Positions 1 to 5,835 of a stretch of 8,067 bases of DNA are shown here, piece by piece. The position numbers were made by a program, and so were the translations under genes. Where the stretch lies: positions 1-8,067 of the forward strand of contig JALXFI010000070.1 of assembly GCA_027069035.1 (NCBI GenBank), in the 5' to 3' direction. The stretch is from a bacterium. GTDB taxonomy: Bacteria; Desulfobacterota; GWC2-55-46; S146-80; JALXFI01. The first letter of the stretch is position 1. Every line of letters begins with the position of its first letter. The notes beneath the pieces were generated by a model. The model saw only the letters and a list, made by a program, of their open reading frames with translations. It searched no databases and was not told the origin of the DNA.

Positions 1-524
1 AAGGTCTTTACTTCACTGCAATCCTTTTTTAAAACCTTTTCTTTACTTGTGTAGATAACCTCTTCCTTTCCATCAGGTCTCTTGCGTCTTACATCGGACA
101 GACGGTACCTGCCTCTTCCCCTTCCGATCCCCATTCTGCCAAGTTCTTCAAAGGTGTAGATGAAATACGGCAGGTAGTCTATTGCCTTGCCGATAAGTAT
201 AAGGTTGAAATCAAGTTTTTCATTTGCGGCATAGCTCCGCTTTGTTTCCAGCGGAGGCTCAATAACAAATGGGTGAGGCACGGCCTTGTAGTTTCTAAGG
301 ACTTCCGAGTCTTCCGGAGACGGGGTTTCAAATATATAGGAGTAAACACATTTTCTGTAGAGAAGACACTCCGGGCATGGTTTGCCCCTTATGGTACACA
401 CCACCTTTTTAAAGGCATGACCGAAACCGCCCCTTAGAGTTGAGCCTTTGTAGGGCGGAAGAGATATCGGCTCTATCGTTTCAGCAGTAAATAGATATTT
501 GCATGCTAAAAGGTTAAAAGACAC
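1..524 (-). CDS. cas6: CRISPR-associated endoribonuclease Cas6-like protein (5' part, cut by window edge)
   Basis: Reading the minus strand gives 174 codons without a stop, running off the left edge. Cas6 (RAMP fold) cleaves precursor CRISPR RNA within the repeats. Visible signatures are LPPYKGSTLRGGFGHAF at about residues 22-38, which is the typical N-terminal segment of the Cas6 family with the central RAMP-like domain, then four cysteines (C43, C50, C53, C59) in a C-x6-C-x2-C-x5-C pattern seen in this family, and a glycine-rich loop GRMGIGRGRGRYRL at about 129-142. Full members are usually around 270-300 residues, so roughly the last third is missing. The start is set at a GTG (522-524), which gives an N-terminus of the usual length; no good ribosome binding site precedes it. 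An ATG upstream (about 552) is in another frame separated by a run of seven T. No array or other cas gene is in the window. Confidence 0.8.
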   Translation of the reverse strand, partial: MSFNLLACKYLFTAETIEPISLPPYKGSTLRGGFGHAFKKVVCTIRGKPCPECLLYRKCVYSYIFETPSPEDSEVLRNYKAVPHPFVIEPPLETKRSYAANEKLDFNLILIGKAIDYLPYFIYTFEELGRMGIGRGRGRYRLSDVRRKRPDGKEEVIYTSKEKVLKKDCSEVKT

Positions 525-627
525 GCGAGCGCACCGTAAAAAAATGACATATATGTTGGGTTTTGGCTGAAAGCATGTAAGGCAAGACTTTACGTAATCT
601 AACCGATAGAGCGGCAAAAGTCAAGAC

Positions 628-657
628 TTGCCCTTAACCATTATAAAAAGATATAAT
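628..657 (+). promoter_or_regulatory. Sigma70-type promoter of the U32 gene
   Basis: TTGCCC (628-633) is followed after 18 bases by a perfect TATAAT (652-657). The expected transcription start, six to eight bases downstream, falls on or next to the ATG at 664, and no Shine-Dalgarno sequence is visible, so the mRNA may be leaderless. The promoter is predicted by eye only. Confidence 0.6.
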
Positions 658-661
658 GGTT
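636..661. repeat. Perfect inverted repeat overlapping the -10 box
   Basis: AACCATTATA (636-645) and TATAATGGTT (652-661) are exact reverse complements, separated by six bases. The right arm contains the TATAAT -10 box and lies just before the start codon. This could be a repressor operator or only an AT-rich coincidence. Confidence 0.5.
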
Positions 662-663
662 TT

Positions 664-1587
664 ATGCATATGCATAAGCCGGAACTCCTTGCGCCAGTCG
701 GCAATCTTGAGAAGCTTATAACCGCCCTCCACTACGGGGCAGATGCCGTGTATCTGGGCCTTTCTCAGTTTAGCCTTAGGGCAAGGGCCGGTAATTTTTC
801 AGAAGATGAGCTTGAAAAGGCGGTCAGGCTTGTAAAAGACCGCGGCAGGAAGATCTATATTACAATAAACATCTTTCCCCACAATAGAGACATCTCTTGT
901 ATAAAGGAGCATATTCAGGCGATAAAAAAAACAAAGCCTGATGCGCTGATAATATCCGATCCGGGTGTTTTTGAAACAGCCGCTGAAATTGTTCCGGAAA
1001 TACCCGTCCATATAGGCACTCAGGCAAATATTACAAACTACAGAACGGCAAGGTTTTGGGAAAAATCAGGGGCAAAGAGGCTTATTCTGTCAAGAGAACT
1101 CACCATTGACGAAATCAAAGAGATCCGCGATAAAGTGTCCGTTGAATTAGAGTGCTTTGTTCACGGCGCAATGTGCATATCCTATTCAGGCAGATGCTAT
1201 ATAAGCAGTTTTTTGGCCGACAGGTCGGCAAACAGGGGAGAATGCACCAATTCCTGCAGATGGAATTACACCTTGATGGAAGAGAAAAGGCCAGGGGAGT
1301 ACCTGCCCGTAATCAACGGTGACAGAGGAACTTATCTTTTAAGCTCCAAAGACCTGTGCATGATCGAACACCTCGATAAACTTGCGGATGCCGGAATCGA
1401 CAGCTTTAAGATAGAAGGTAGGATGAAGGGCATCAACTATCTGGCCGGTGTTGTAAAGACCTATAAAGATGCAGTGGAGAGCCTGAAACACAGGCCATAC
1501 AAGGTTAAGGAACTTTGGTTAAGAGAGCTTTCAATGATCTCGAACAGGGGGGTATACAACAGGGCTCTTTTTTGGCAAAGACTATGA
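664..1587 (+). CDS. trhP: U32-family protein, TrhP/YegQ-like, N-terminal part (frameshifted)
   Basis: It starts KPELLAPVGNLEKL, the hallmark of U32 proteins, and continues with GADAVYLG, ALIISDPG and IGTQAN. The U32 signature E-C-F-V-H-G-A-M-C...G-R-C lies at about residues 163-178, followed by NRGECTNSCRW; these conserved cysteines hold a 4Fe-4S cluster in characterised members. SSKDLCMIEHL and SFKIEGRMK match E. coli YegQ (TrhP), which acts in prephenate-dependent hydroxylation of wobble uridine in tRNA. The ATG at 664 (or 670) is preferred over the TTG at 628 because family members begin only a few residues before KPELL and because 628 lies in the promoter. The natural frame is lost at the six-G run 1547-1552, so the last ten or so residues before the stop at 1587 are not family sequence. 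Restoring the frame gives about 406 residues, the normal family length. Confidence 0.85.
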   Translation: MHMHKPELLAPVGNLEKLITALHYGADAVYLGLSQFSLRARAGNFSEDELEKAVRLVKDRGRKIYITINIFPHNRDISCIKEHIQAIKKTKPDALIISDPGVFETAAEIVPEIPVHIGTQANITNYRTARFWEKSGAKRLILSRELTIDEIKEIRDKVSVELECFVHGAMCISYSGRCYISSFLADRSANRGECTNSCRWNYTLMEEKRPGEYLPVINGDRGTYLLSSKDLCMIEHLDKLADAGIDSFKIEGRMKGINYLAGVVKTYKDAVESLKHRPYKVKELWLRELSMISNRGVYNRALFWQRL

Positions 1588-1885
1588 CAACGGCTATAAT
1601 CACGACGGAGAAAAGGTTTACACAGCAAGCCATGAGCTTGTGGGGGTTGTTAAGTCCGTAAACAACGGCAGAGCAGTGGTGGCGCTTAGAAACACTCTAA
1701 AAACAGGCGATTATGTTGAATTTCTCTCAACCGGATTAGAAGACAGGCCGTTTAAAGTGACCGAGATACTCAATGAAAACGGACGACTGATCGAATTCGG
1801 CAAGAATGAAGATGCAGTCTCAATACCGGCGCAAGAGGGCCTAAGAGAGAATGACCTTGTAAGGCGGAAGGTTAAAGCCGAGTAA
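1553..1885 (+). pseudogene. C-terminal part of the U32/TrhP-like protein in the shifted frame
   Basis: Directly after the G run the other frame reads YTTGLFFGKDYDNGY, then HELVGVVKSVNNGRAVVALR and GDYVEFLSTG, ending at TAA 1883-1885. This is the expected continuation after the SNRG motif, including the small beta-rich U32 C-terminal domain. Removing one G from 1547-1552 joins both parts seamlessly. An internal ATG at 1640 could only start a fragment of about 81 residues covering the C-terminal domain, and I see no good ribosome binding site for it. The gap is either a real inactivating mutation, a homopolymer sequencing error or, less likely, a recoding site. The coding sequence on both sides is otherwise intact, which favours a very recent event or an error. 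Confidence 0.8.
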
Positions 1886-1901
1886 AGATATGAATAACCC
1901 G

Positions 1902-1921
1902 AATCCCGACACAGCGGGATT
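1902..1921. repeat. REP-like stem-loop, copy 1
   Basis: AATCCCG (1902-1908) and CGGGATT (1915-1921) form a 7-bp stem with a six-base loop, 16 bases after the U32 stop. The sequence resembles the elements at 2012-2034 and 6088-6111. It lacks a T-run directly after the stem, so it is a poor intrinsic terminator. Confidence 0.5.
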
Positions 1922-1948
1922 TGAACAAAAACGACATTCTTTTTTGGC

Positions 1949-1978
1949 TTGACACAAACAGGTCAATTGCTTGATAAT
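1949..1978 (+). promoter_or_regulatory. Sigma70-type promoter for the membrane protein and DUF721 genes
   Basis: A perfect TTGACA (1949-1954) stands 18 bases before GATAAT (1973-1978, five of six matches to TATAAT). Transcription would start near 1985 and leave a leader of about 70 bases before the AGGAG at 2044. It is the best promoter match in the window and supports a real gene beginning near 2056. Confidence 0.65.
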
Positions 1979-2011
1979 AAACGGGTGTTCGGTTAAGTTG
2001 CCGTCCGCCCC

Positions 2012-2034
2012 AAATCCCGCTGATAGCGTAATTT
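2012..2034. repeat. REP-like element, degenerate copy 2
   Basis: AAATCCCGC (2012-2020), TGATA, then GCGTAATTT (2026-2034). Seven of nine arm positions pair. The left arm and the GATAGCG core equal those of the perfect copy at 6088-6111, so this looks like a decayed member in the leader of the following gene. Confidence 0.4.
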
Positions 2035-2043
2035 ATTACTTAC

Positions 2044-2048
2044 AGGAG
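2044..2048 (+). promoter_or_regulatory. Ribosome binding site that marks the ATC start
   Basis: AGGAG stands seven bases before the ATC at 2056. It directly abuts the TTG at 2049, which is too close for that TTG to be used. The same frame as the membrane protein has a TGA at 2050-2052, so the start must lie after it. Confidence 0.45.
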
Positions 2049-2055
2049 TTGAACA

Positions 2056-2316
2056 ATCTTAAATCTCTACTCTCTAAACATCATTGCCTTTATAATCAAT
2101 CTGCCCTTTGGTTATTACAGAGGCGGCACGCGGAAATTTTCAGTCAAATGGTTTCTTGCAATCCATCTTCCCATCCCTTTTGTTGTTTTTTTAAGGTTCA
2201 GAGCAGGCCTTACTTATAAGGTAATACCCTTGCTGCTCGTCTCTTCTTTAATAGGGCAGTTAATTGGAGGAAAGTCCTACAGTTTTGCAAATGAAAGAAA
2301 AGGCAAAGAGTCTTAG
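2056..2316 (+). CDS. Small conserved-looking membrane protein, non-standard start codon
   Basis: This frame has no ATG, GTG or TTG near its beginning but reads a clearly protein-like sequence of about 86 residues. Features are a hydrophobic N-terminus, NLPFGYYR (15-22), then KFSVKWFLAIHLPIPFVV (27-44) with an aromatic and proline-rich membrane segment, and a third hydrophobic stretch VIPLLLVSSLIGQLIGG (56-72). I recall small membrane proteins of unknown function with the same NLPFGYxR...KFSxxWFLxIHxPxPF pattern, but cannot name a family. An ATC at 2056 sits seven bases after AGGAG and gives the expected N-terminus, so it is either a rare ATC start or a mutated ATG. A small indel near 2070 joining the TTG frame at 2049 is the alternative. 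It overlaps the next gene by 26 bases, suggesting coupled translation. Confidence 0.6.
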   Translation: MLNLYSLNIIAFIINLPFGYYRGGTRKFSVKWFLAIHLPIPFVVFLRFRAGLTYKVIPLLLVSSLIGQLIGGKSYSFANERKGKES

Positions 2317-2773
2317 CCATATCGGTCATGTCCTTGAAAACTCTTTCAGCGGTTTAGGAATAAAGGCACGGCTTACAGAATACAAGATATGCAAGGTGTG
2401 GCGAAAGGCCGTGGGCGCAGAGATAGCAAGAAAAGCTCAGCCTTCCAACCTGATCGGGAAGACCCTTTATGTCAAGGTTGTCTCTTCAACATGGATGCAG
2501 GAGCTTAAGTTCTTAAGTCCTCAAATCATTGAGAAGATCAATACCCTTACGGGAGAAGAGAGTGTTGATGCGATTAATTTTAAGATTGGCTCTTTTAAAG
2601 GGGAAAAGAAAAGGATAGAAAGACCCGCATGGTGTTCTGTGGAGCTTCCCGAAGAGGTTAAAGAAGAGATCAAAAAGGATATCTCGTTTGTAAAGGACGC
2701 CGATATCAGGAGCACGCTTTTAAGTATAATTTCAAAGGATAAGAGACTTAAAAGCTCAAAGGGGAAGCAGTAA
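2291..2773 (+). CDS. DUF721/DciA-family protein
   Basis: The 160-residue product carries the DUF721 core: IGHVLENSFSGLGI (11-24), YKICKVWRKAVGAEIARKAQ (31-50), then GKTLYVKVVSSTWMQELKFL (56-75) and IIEKIN. The conserved W-x4-VG and STWMQEL motifs are those of DciA, which in many bacteria helps load the replicative DnaB helicase at the origin. The C-terminal part (about 100-160) is lysine-rich and not recognisable. The ATG at 2291 fits the family N-terminus. A TTG at 2264 would add nine residues but lacks an upstream site, while GGAGG (2266-2270) lies 20 bases before the ATG, too far for normal spacing. Overlap with the preceding membrane gene suggests translational coupling. Whether it functions as a helicase loader here is inference. 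Confidence 0.85.
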   Translation: MKEKAKSLSHIGHVLENSFSGLGIKARLTEYKICKVWRKAVGAEIARKAQPSNLIGKTLYVKVVSSTWMQELKFLSPQIIEKINTLTGEESVDAINFKIGSFKGEKKRIERPAWCSVELPEEVKEEIKKDISFVKDADIRSTLLSIISKDKRLKSSKGKQ

Positions 2774-2796
2774 AAAACCTTTTCAAAAGAGTTTTT
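2773..2796. terminator. Possible bidirectional terminator between convergent genes
   Basis: AAAAACCTTTT pairs, with one bulge, with AAAAGAGTTTTT. The A/T-flanked hairpin lies just after the DUF721 stop and overlaps the stop of the methyltransferase gene on the other strand. The stem is AT-rich and weak. Confidence 0.35.
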
Positions 2797-3490
2797 CCAC
2801 GCCATCCGTCAGAAACACGGGTGGCTCAATCTTTAAAGAACTCCTCTCTTTCACGGCTTCCATCATAAACAGCCCCGCCTTGGCTCCGTGACGGGGATGA
2901 ATAAACCGTACCCTTTTTATATAAAACGCCTTCTTCTTAAACCTTGAAGTAAGCTCAAAGAATCTGTTGACAGGATATATAAGACACACCCTTCCGGCCT
3001 CATCTAAAAGAAGACAGCATGTTTCGATAAATTCATCTATACTCCACTTTATCTCACAGCGGGCAATCGCCCTCTCTCTTCTTGGGCTTACCCTGCAGTT
3101 ACCTTTTTTTCCGTATGGAGGGTTGCTTACAATAACAGAGAAATATCCTCTTTTAAAATCCTTTAGCGCATGCCTGAAATCCCCTTCAAGTATCTTAATG
3201 CGATCGGAACATCTGTTGAGTTTTGTGTTTTTTTCCGCAAGCGTTATTAGTTCTTTCTGTATCTCTATCCCGTAAAATAAGGTTTTTTTCGTTTTGCCGG
3301 AAAGGATGAGCGGTATGATACCCGAGCCGGTTCCAATATCAAGCACAATATCAGAGTCTTTAAGTGGCAGGATAAATGAAGCAAGAACAACAGGGTCGGA
3401 GGAAAAACGATAACCTTTTGCTCTTTGAACTACCTTAACATCAAGAATGCCGTCAAGCGATTCTTTTTTAGAAGGTTGATAGGGTTTCAT
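2783..3490 (-). CDS. TrmN6-like tRNA1(Val) adenine-N6 methyltransferase
   Basis: The 235-residue protein is a Rossmann-fold SAM-dependent methyltransferase. It has motif I VLDIGTGSGIIPL (49-61), an acidic residue ending strand 2 in YGIEI (73-77) and the N6-adenine/amino-methylating motif SNPPYGKKG (122-130). The N-terminus (LDGILDVKVVQRAKGYRFSSDPVVLA) and the length match the TrmN6/YfiC group, which methylates A37 of tRNA1(Val) in E. coli; other substrates are possible because NPPY enzymes are diverse. It is the second gene of an operon: its ATG lies only 4 bases after the DUF1015 stop, with just a weak site (AACAAG) before it, so coupling is likely. Confidence 0.85.
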   Translation of the reverse strand: MKPYQPSKKESLDGILDVKVVQRAKGYRFSSDPVVLASFILPLKDSDIVLDIGTGSGIIPLILSGKTKKTLFYGIEIQKELITLAEKNTKLNRCSDRIKILEGDFRHALKDFKRGYFSVIVSNPPYGKKGNCRVSPRRERAIARCEIKWSIDEFIETCCLLLDEAGRVCLIYPVNRFFELTSRFKKKAFYIKRVRFIHPRHGAKAGLFMMEAVKERSSLKIEPPVFLTDGVEKLF

Positions 3491-3494
3491 CTTG

Positions 3495-4817
3495 TTACAT
3501 TTTATGTATCACGAGCCCTGAAAGGAGTTTTGGATAGAAGTATGTGGATTTCTGTGGCATTCTTCCCCTTGTTTTAGCCGCATCGACTATCCGCTGCATA
3601 GAAGGGGGATTCAGGATAAAGGCCATCTGGTGTTTATCGGTTTTTACCAGTTTGAGCGCCTCTTCCCTGTCTTTTATATATACTATATTCCTCTGGTTTG
3701 CCTGATCATCCTCACTTATACCCAGCAGTTTGTTGAGTATAAAAGAATGGAGGACGGTAAGGTCAAGCCTTTTTATCTCTTCGGGCAAATCATCTCTCAA
3801 TATCTTACTGATAAGCTCGAAACTTTTAAGTGTCAAAATAAAAAACGAGTCTATCCCGTTTATAAAGAGGCCGAAAGCAGGCATATCCCTGCCCCTTAGC
3901 TCAAGCTTTTTGTAAAAGGCTCTGCGCACTTCTTCTTCCATCTCTTCATTGAACTTTACCTCTTCCACAAGAAAAAATTCAAGGGCATTTATTAAAAAAG
4001 CCTTTGCCTTGAAGTCCTCAAGACTGTGAACCAATCGGTGTGTGGGAAGTATGGTAAACCCTTCGTCATCCATATTTGAAAGGTATATCATTACATAGTT
4101 GAAGGGTTCCCTGCCGGAGAATTGAGGTGTCTTTGCCCTCATCTTGTCTCTGTAGGCAAGCGCCGTTTCATACCTGTGATGGCCGTCGGCAATGAGAATA
4201 TACTTTTCTTTCATAAACCCTGTAATAAGTTCAATGCTGTCCGGATCGGACATTTTCCACAGCTTGTTTTCGGTTCCATCTTCTTCCTTAACTTCGAAAA
4301 ATATCTCACTGTCGGCCGTTGCATCTTCAAAAACAGAATTTATTTTCTTTTCAGCGTCAGAATAAACACCAAAGACAGGACTGAGATGCGCGTTGCATGC
4401 CTCCATCAGCTTGAGCCTGTCCTTTTTTGGCCCAAGCAGGGTCTTTTCATGAGGGATCACAGGGCTTTCAGGCCCGTATTCTTCAAGCTTTAAAAGAGTT
4501 ATAAAACCTTTACGTGTTTTTTTAACGCCGTCAACGACATAGTTTTGCACATAAAAATAGAAAGAGGGTCTTTCATCTTTTATAAGGACATCATCTTCCA
4601 TCCACTTGTTTAAAATCGTTGACGCCGCGCTGTACCTGTCCTTATTCGGTTCATCTTTACTCAACAATATTCTTACTATATTATAGGGGCTCTTATCCGT
4701 AAGCCGCTTTATACCCTCTCCGCTTATAACATCATAAGGCGGAGCAGTAACAAGCGAAATATCTTTTATCTTTTCCTTGTTGTAAACAATGCCTTTGAAA
4801 GGTATAATATTAACCAT
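3495..4817 (-). CDS. DUF1015 family protein
   Basis: The 440-residue product matches DUF1015 from end to end. It starts with a short IIPFKGIVYN, then TAPPYDVIS (24-32), NIVRILLSKD (47-56), IPHEKTLLGPKKDRLKLM (121-138), SPVFGVYSD (146-154) and the conserved ILIADGHHRYETALAYRD (207-224). The HEKT and DGHHRYETA blocks are the family hallmark, but the biochemical role is unknown. Length is normal for the family (about 410-440). The ATG at 4817 is well supported by AAGGAAAG immediately upstream. It leads an operon with the TrmN6-like methyltransferase 4 bases downstream and has its own promoter. No membrane segment or signal peptide is seen, so it is likely cytoplasmic. Confidence 0.9.
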   Translation of the reverse strand: MVNIIPFKGIVYNKEKIKDISLVTAPPYDVISGEGIKRLTDKSPYNIVRILLSKDEPNKDRYSAASTILNKWMEDDVLIKDERPSFYFYVQNYVVDGVKKTRKGFITLLKLEEYGPESPVIPHEKTLLGPKKDRLKLMEACNAHLSPVFGVYSDAEKKINSVFEDATADSEIFFEVKEEDGTENKLWKMSDPDSIELITGFMKEKYILIADGHHRYETALAYRDKMRAKTPQFSGREPFNYVMIYLSNMDDEGFTILPTHRLVHSLEDFKAKAFLINALEFFLVEEVKFNEEMEEEVRRAFYKKLELRGRDMPAFGLFINGIDSFFILTLKSFELISKILRDDLPEEIKRLDLTVLHSFILNKLLGISEDDQANQRNIVYIKDREEALKLVKTDKHQMAFILNPPSMQRIVDAAKTRGRMPQKSTYFYPKLLSGLVIHKM

Positions 4818-4850
4818 ATTCTTTCCTTGGATGAGTAGTGAACTTTAAAA

Positions 4851-4878
4851 CTTATCAGGTTGTTTTAATCTATGTCAA
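4851..4878 (-). promoter_or_regulatory. Promoter of the DUF1015-methyltransferase operon
   Basis: On the minus strand a perfect TTGACA (4878-4873) is followed after 16 bases by GATAAG (4856-4851, four of six matches). The resulting leader of about 25-30 bases ends in AAGGAAAG before the ATG. The palindrome at 4885-4907 lies just upstream of the -35 box. Confidence 0.5.
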
Positions 4879-4884
4879 TAAAAT

Positions 4885-4907
4885 AAACTTAGCTGTTAGC
4901 TAAATTT
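4885..4907. repeat. Near-perfect palindrome, operator-like
   Basis: AAACTTAGCT (4885-4894) and AGCTAAATTT (4898-4907) are reverse complements except for one position, with a three-base centre. Its place six bases upstream of the minus-strand -35 box fits a regulator binding site for the DUF1015 operon. No known regulator motif is recognised. Confidence 0.4.
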
Positions 4908-4997
4908 TAAAAGAAAATAACGGGGTCGCGTCTACACATTTCACAAACACAGTAAAAGAAAATAACGGGGTCGCGTCTACACATTTCACAAACACAG
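4908..4997. repeat. Perfect 45-bp tandem duplication
   Basis: Positions 4908-4952 and 4953-4997 are identical 45-base units, each beginning TAAAAGAAAATAACGGGG and ending CACAAACACAG, with no spacer. The unit contains the string AACGGGGTCGCGTCTACA, which I recall, without certainty, from sequences near IS200-like/REP-associated tyrosine transposases. No transposase is present here, and there is no spacer variation, so this is not a CRISPR array. It lies between the divergent DUF1015 and YciI genes. Confidence 0.85.
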
Positions 4998-5028
4998 GAT
5001 AACGGAGCTATAAAGCTTACGGTTTGAT

Positions 5029-5053
5029 TGGTAGCAGGTTTTGCCTGTTACTA
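5029..5053 (+). promoter_or_regulatory. Hairpin upstream of the YciI gene
   Basis: TGGTAGCAGG (5029-5038) and CCTGTTACTA (5044-5053) pair over ten positions with two G-U wobbles and a five-base loop. It is about 18 bases before the ribosome binding site and may be a leader structure or an operator. No T-run follows, so it is not a terminator. Confidence 0.35.
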
Positions 5054-5085
5054 TTTAGAAAGGAAGATAAAAGGAGGAGATTGAC

Positions 5086-5373
5086 ATGAAGTTTGTTGTG
5101 ATTGGAAGAGACAGCCCTGAAGGTAAGGAAAAGAGGAAGATCTTTAGGGAGAAGCATCTAAAAAGGCTTAAAGAGGTGGACGGAGCGGGAAGACTCATCC
5201 TTGCAGGGCCGTTTAAGGACGGAAGCGGCAGTCTTATAGTAATAGAAGCCGAGTGCATAGAAGATGCAGAAGCCTTTATTAAAGCTGATCCTTACGTAAC
5301 AGAGGGGGTGTTTGCCACGTATGAGATAAGGCCTTTTATTCTGGTTTTCCCTGAAGAATCTTCCAATGAGTAA
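5086..5373 (+). CDS. YciI family protein
   Basis: The 95-residue product is a YciI (YCII-related) ferredoxin-like alpha-beta protein. Characteristic features are KFVVIGRDSPEG at the N-terminus, REKHLKRLKE with the conserved His24, ILAGPFKDGSGSLIVIEA (38-55) with conserved Asp45, and ADPYVTEGVF (67-76). Family members act as small cytoplasmic enzymes or as domains of dehalogenase-like proteins; the specific reaction is unknown for most. The His and Asp that form the presumed active site are both present. The start is fixed by an excellent AAGGAGGAG at 5071-5079, seven bases ahead of the ATG. It stands alone between divergent and convergent neighbours; no clear terminator follows in the 45 bases before the next gene. 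Confidence 0.9.
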   Translation: MKFVVIGRDSPEGKEKRKIFREKHLKRLKEVDGAGRLILAGPFKDGSGSLIVIEAECIEDAEAFIKADPYVTEGVFATYEIRPFILVFPEESSNE

Positions 5374-5418
5374 ATATCGGTATTGCTACGGTTTCCGCAA
5401 CTATTTGTAGATGCCTCT

Positions 5419-5805
5419 CTACTCCTCTTGATCGATAATCCTAATCTCTACGATACTTTTGCATTTTTTACAGGTAAAGTCATTCATTACCGTAGGCAGA
5501 ACCCTCTTTTTATTTGAACATTTTGGGCACTCAACAACCATGGTTTTAATGCGCGGGTTTAACAGCATTGAGATCGCTATAATATCAATAGCATAGGTCG
5601 ATACAATAAGGGGTATGCCTATAACGGCTCCAATAATGGTTAGGGTAAGCAAAATGCCGGAGAGGTATAAGACAAGGGATATAAGCAGTAAAGGGATGGT
5701 AGAGATAACCTTAAGGATTGCATAAAGAAGACGGTGATACTCGGGGCAGACTTTAACGATAAGTTCTTCTCTATTGTTTTTAATATCCGTTTTACTACTA
5801 TCCAT
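5419..5805 (-). CDS. Two-helix membrane protein with C-terminal zinc ribbon
   Basis: The 128-residue protein has a charged N-terminus, then two adjacent hydrophobic segments at about residues 28-52 and 55-81 (rich in I, L and V), and a C-terminal treble of C93-P-K-C96 and C112-K-K-C115 that looks like a zinc ribbon facing the cytoplasm. I do not recognise a named family. Plausible roles are a small membrane-associated sensor or adaptor, but this is speculation. The ATG at 5805 has no evident Shine-Dalgarno sequence, so translation may depend on the short reading frame ending 30 bases upstream (5836-5922) or on a leaderless mRNA. It converges on the YciI gene, 45 bases apart. Confidence 0.7.
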   Translation of the reverse strand: MDSSKTDIKNNREELIVKVCPEYHRLLYAILKVISTIPLLLISLVLYLSGILLTLTIIGAVIGIPLIVSTYAIDIIAISMLLNPRIKTMVVECPKCSNKKRVLPTVMNDFTCKKCKSIVEIRIIDQEE

Positions 5806-5835
5806 AATGGTTATCGAGTTAATTTCGAAAGTTTT

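Noticed and set aside
1985..2055. A riboswitch in the 70-base leader before the membrane protein gene
   Set aside because: I could not match it to any riboswitch consensus I know; the only structure is a decayed REP-like element.
1971..2219. 82-codon plus-strand frame starting TTG at 1971
   Set aside because: It begins inside the promoter -10 region, has unlikely composition, and is a shadow of the better membrane-protein frame.
3630..3899. Plus-strand frames inside the DUF1015 gene
   Set aside because: They are antisense shadows of a well-supported DUF1015 coding region without their own start signals.
4908..4997. Tandem 45-bp units as a minimal CRISPR array, given the Cas6-like gene in the window
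   Set aside because: The whole unit is duplicated with no variable spacer, only two copies exist, and it lies 4.4 kb from the cas6-like gene.
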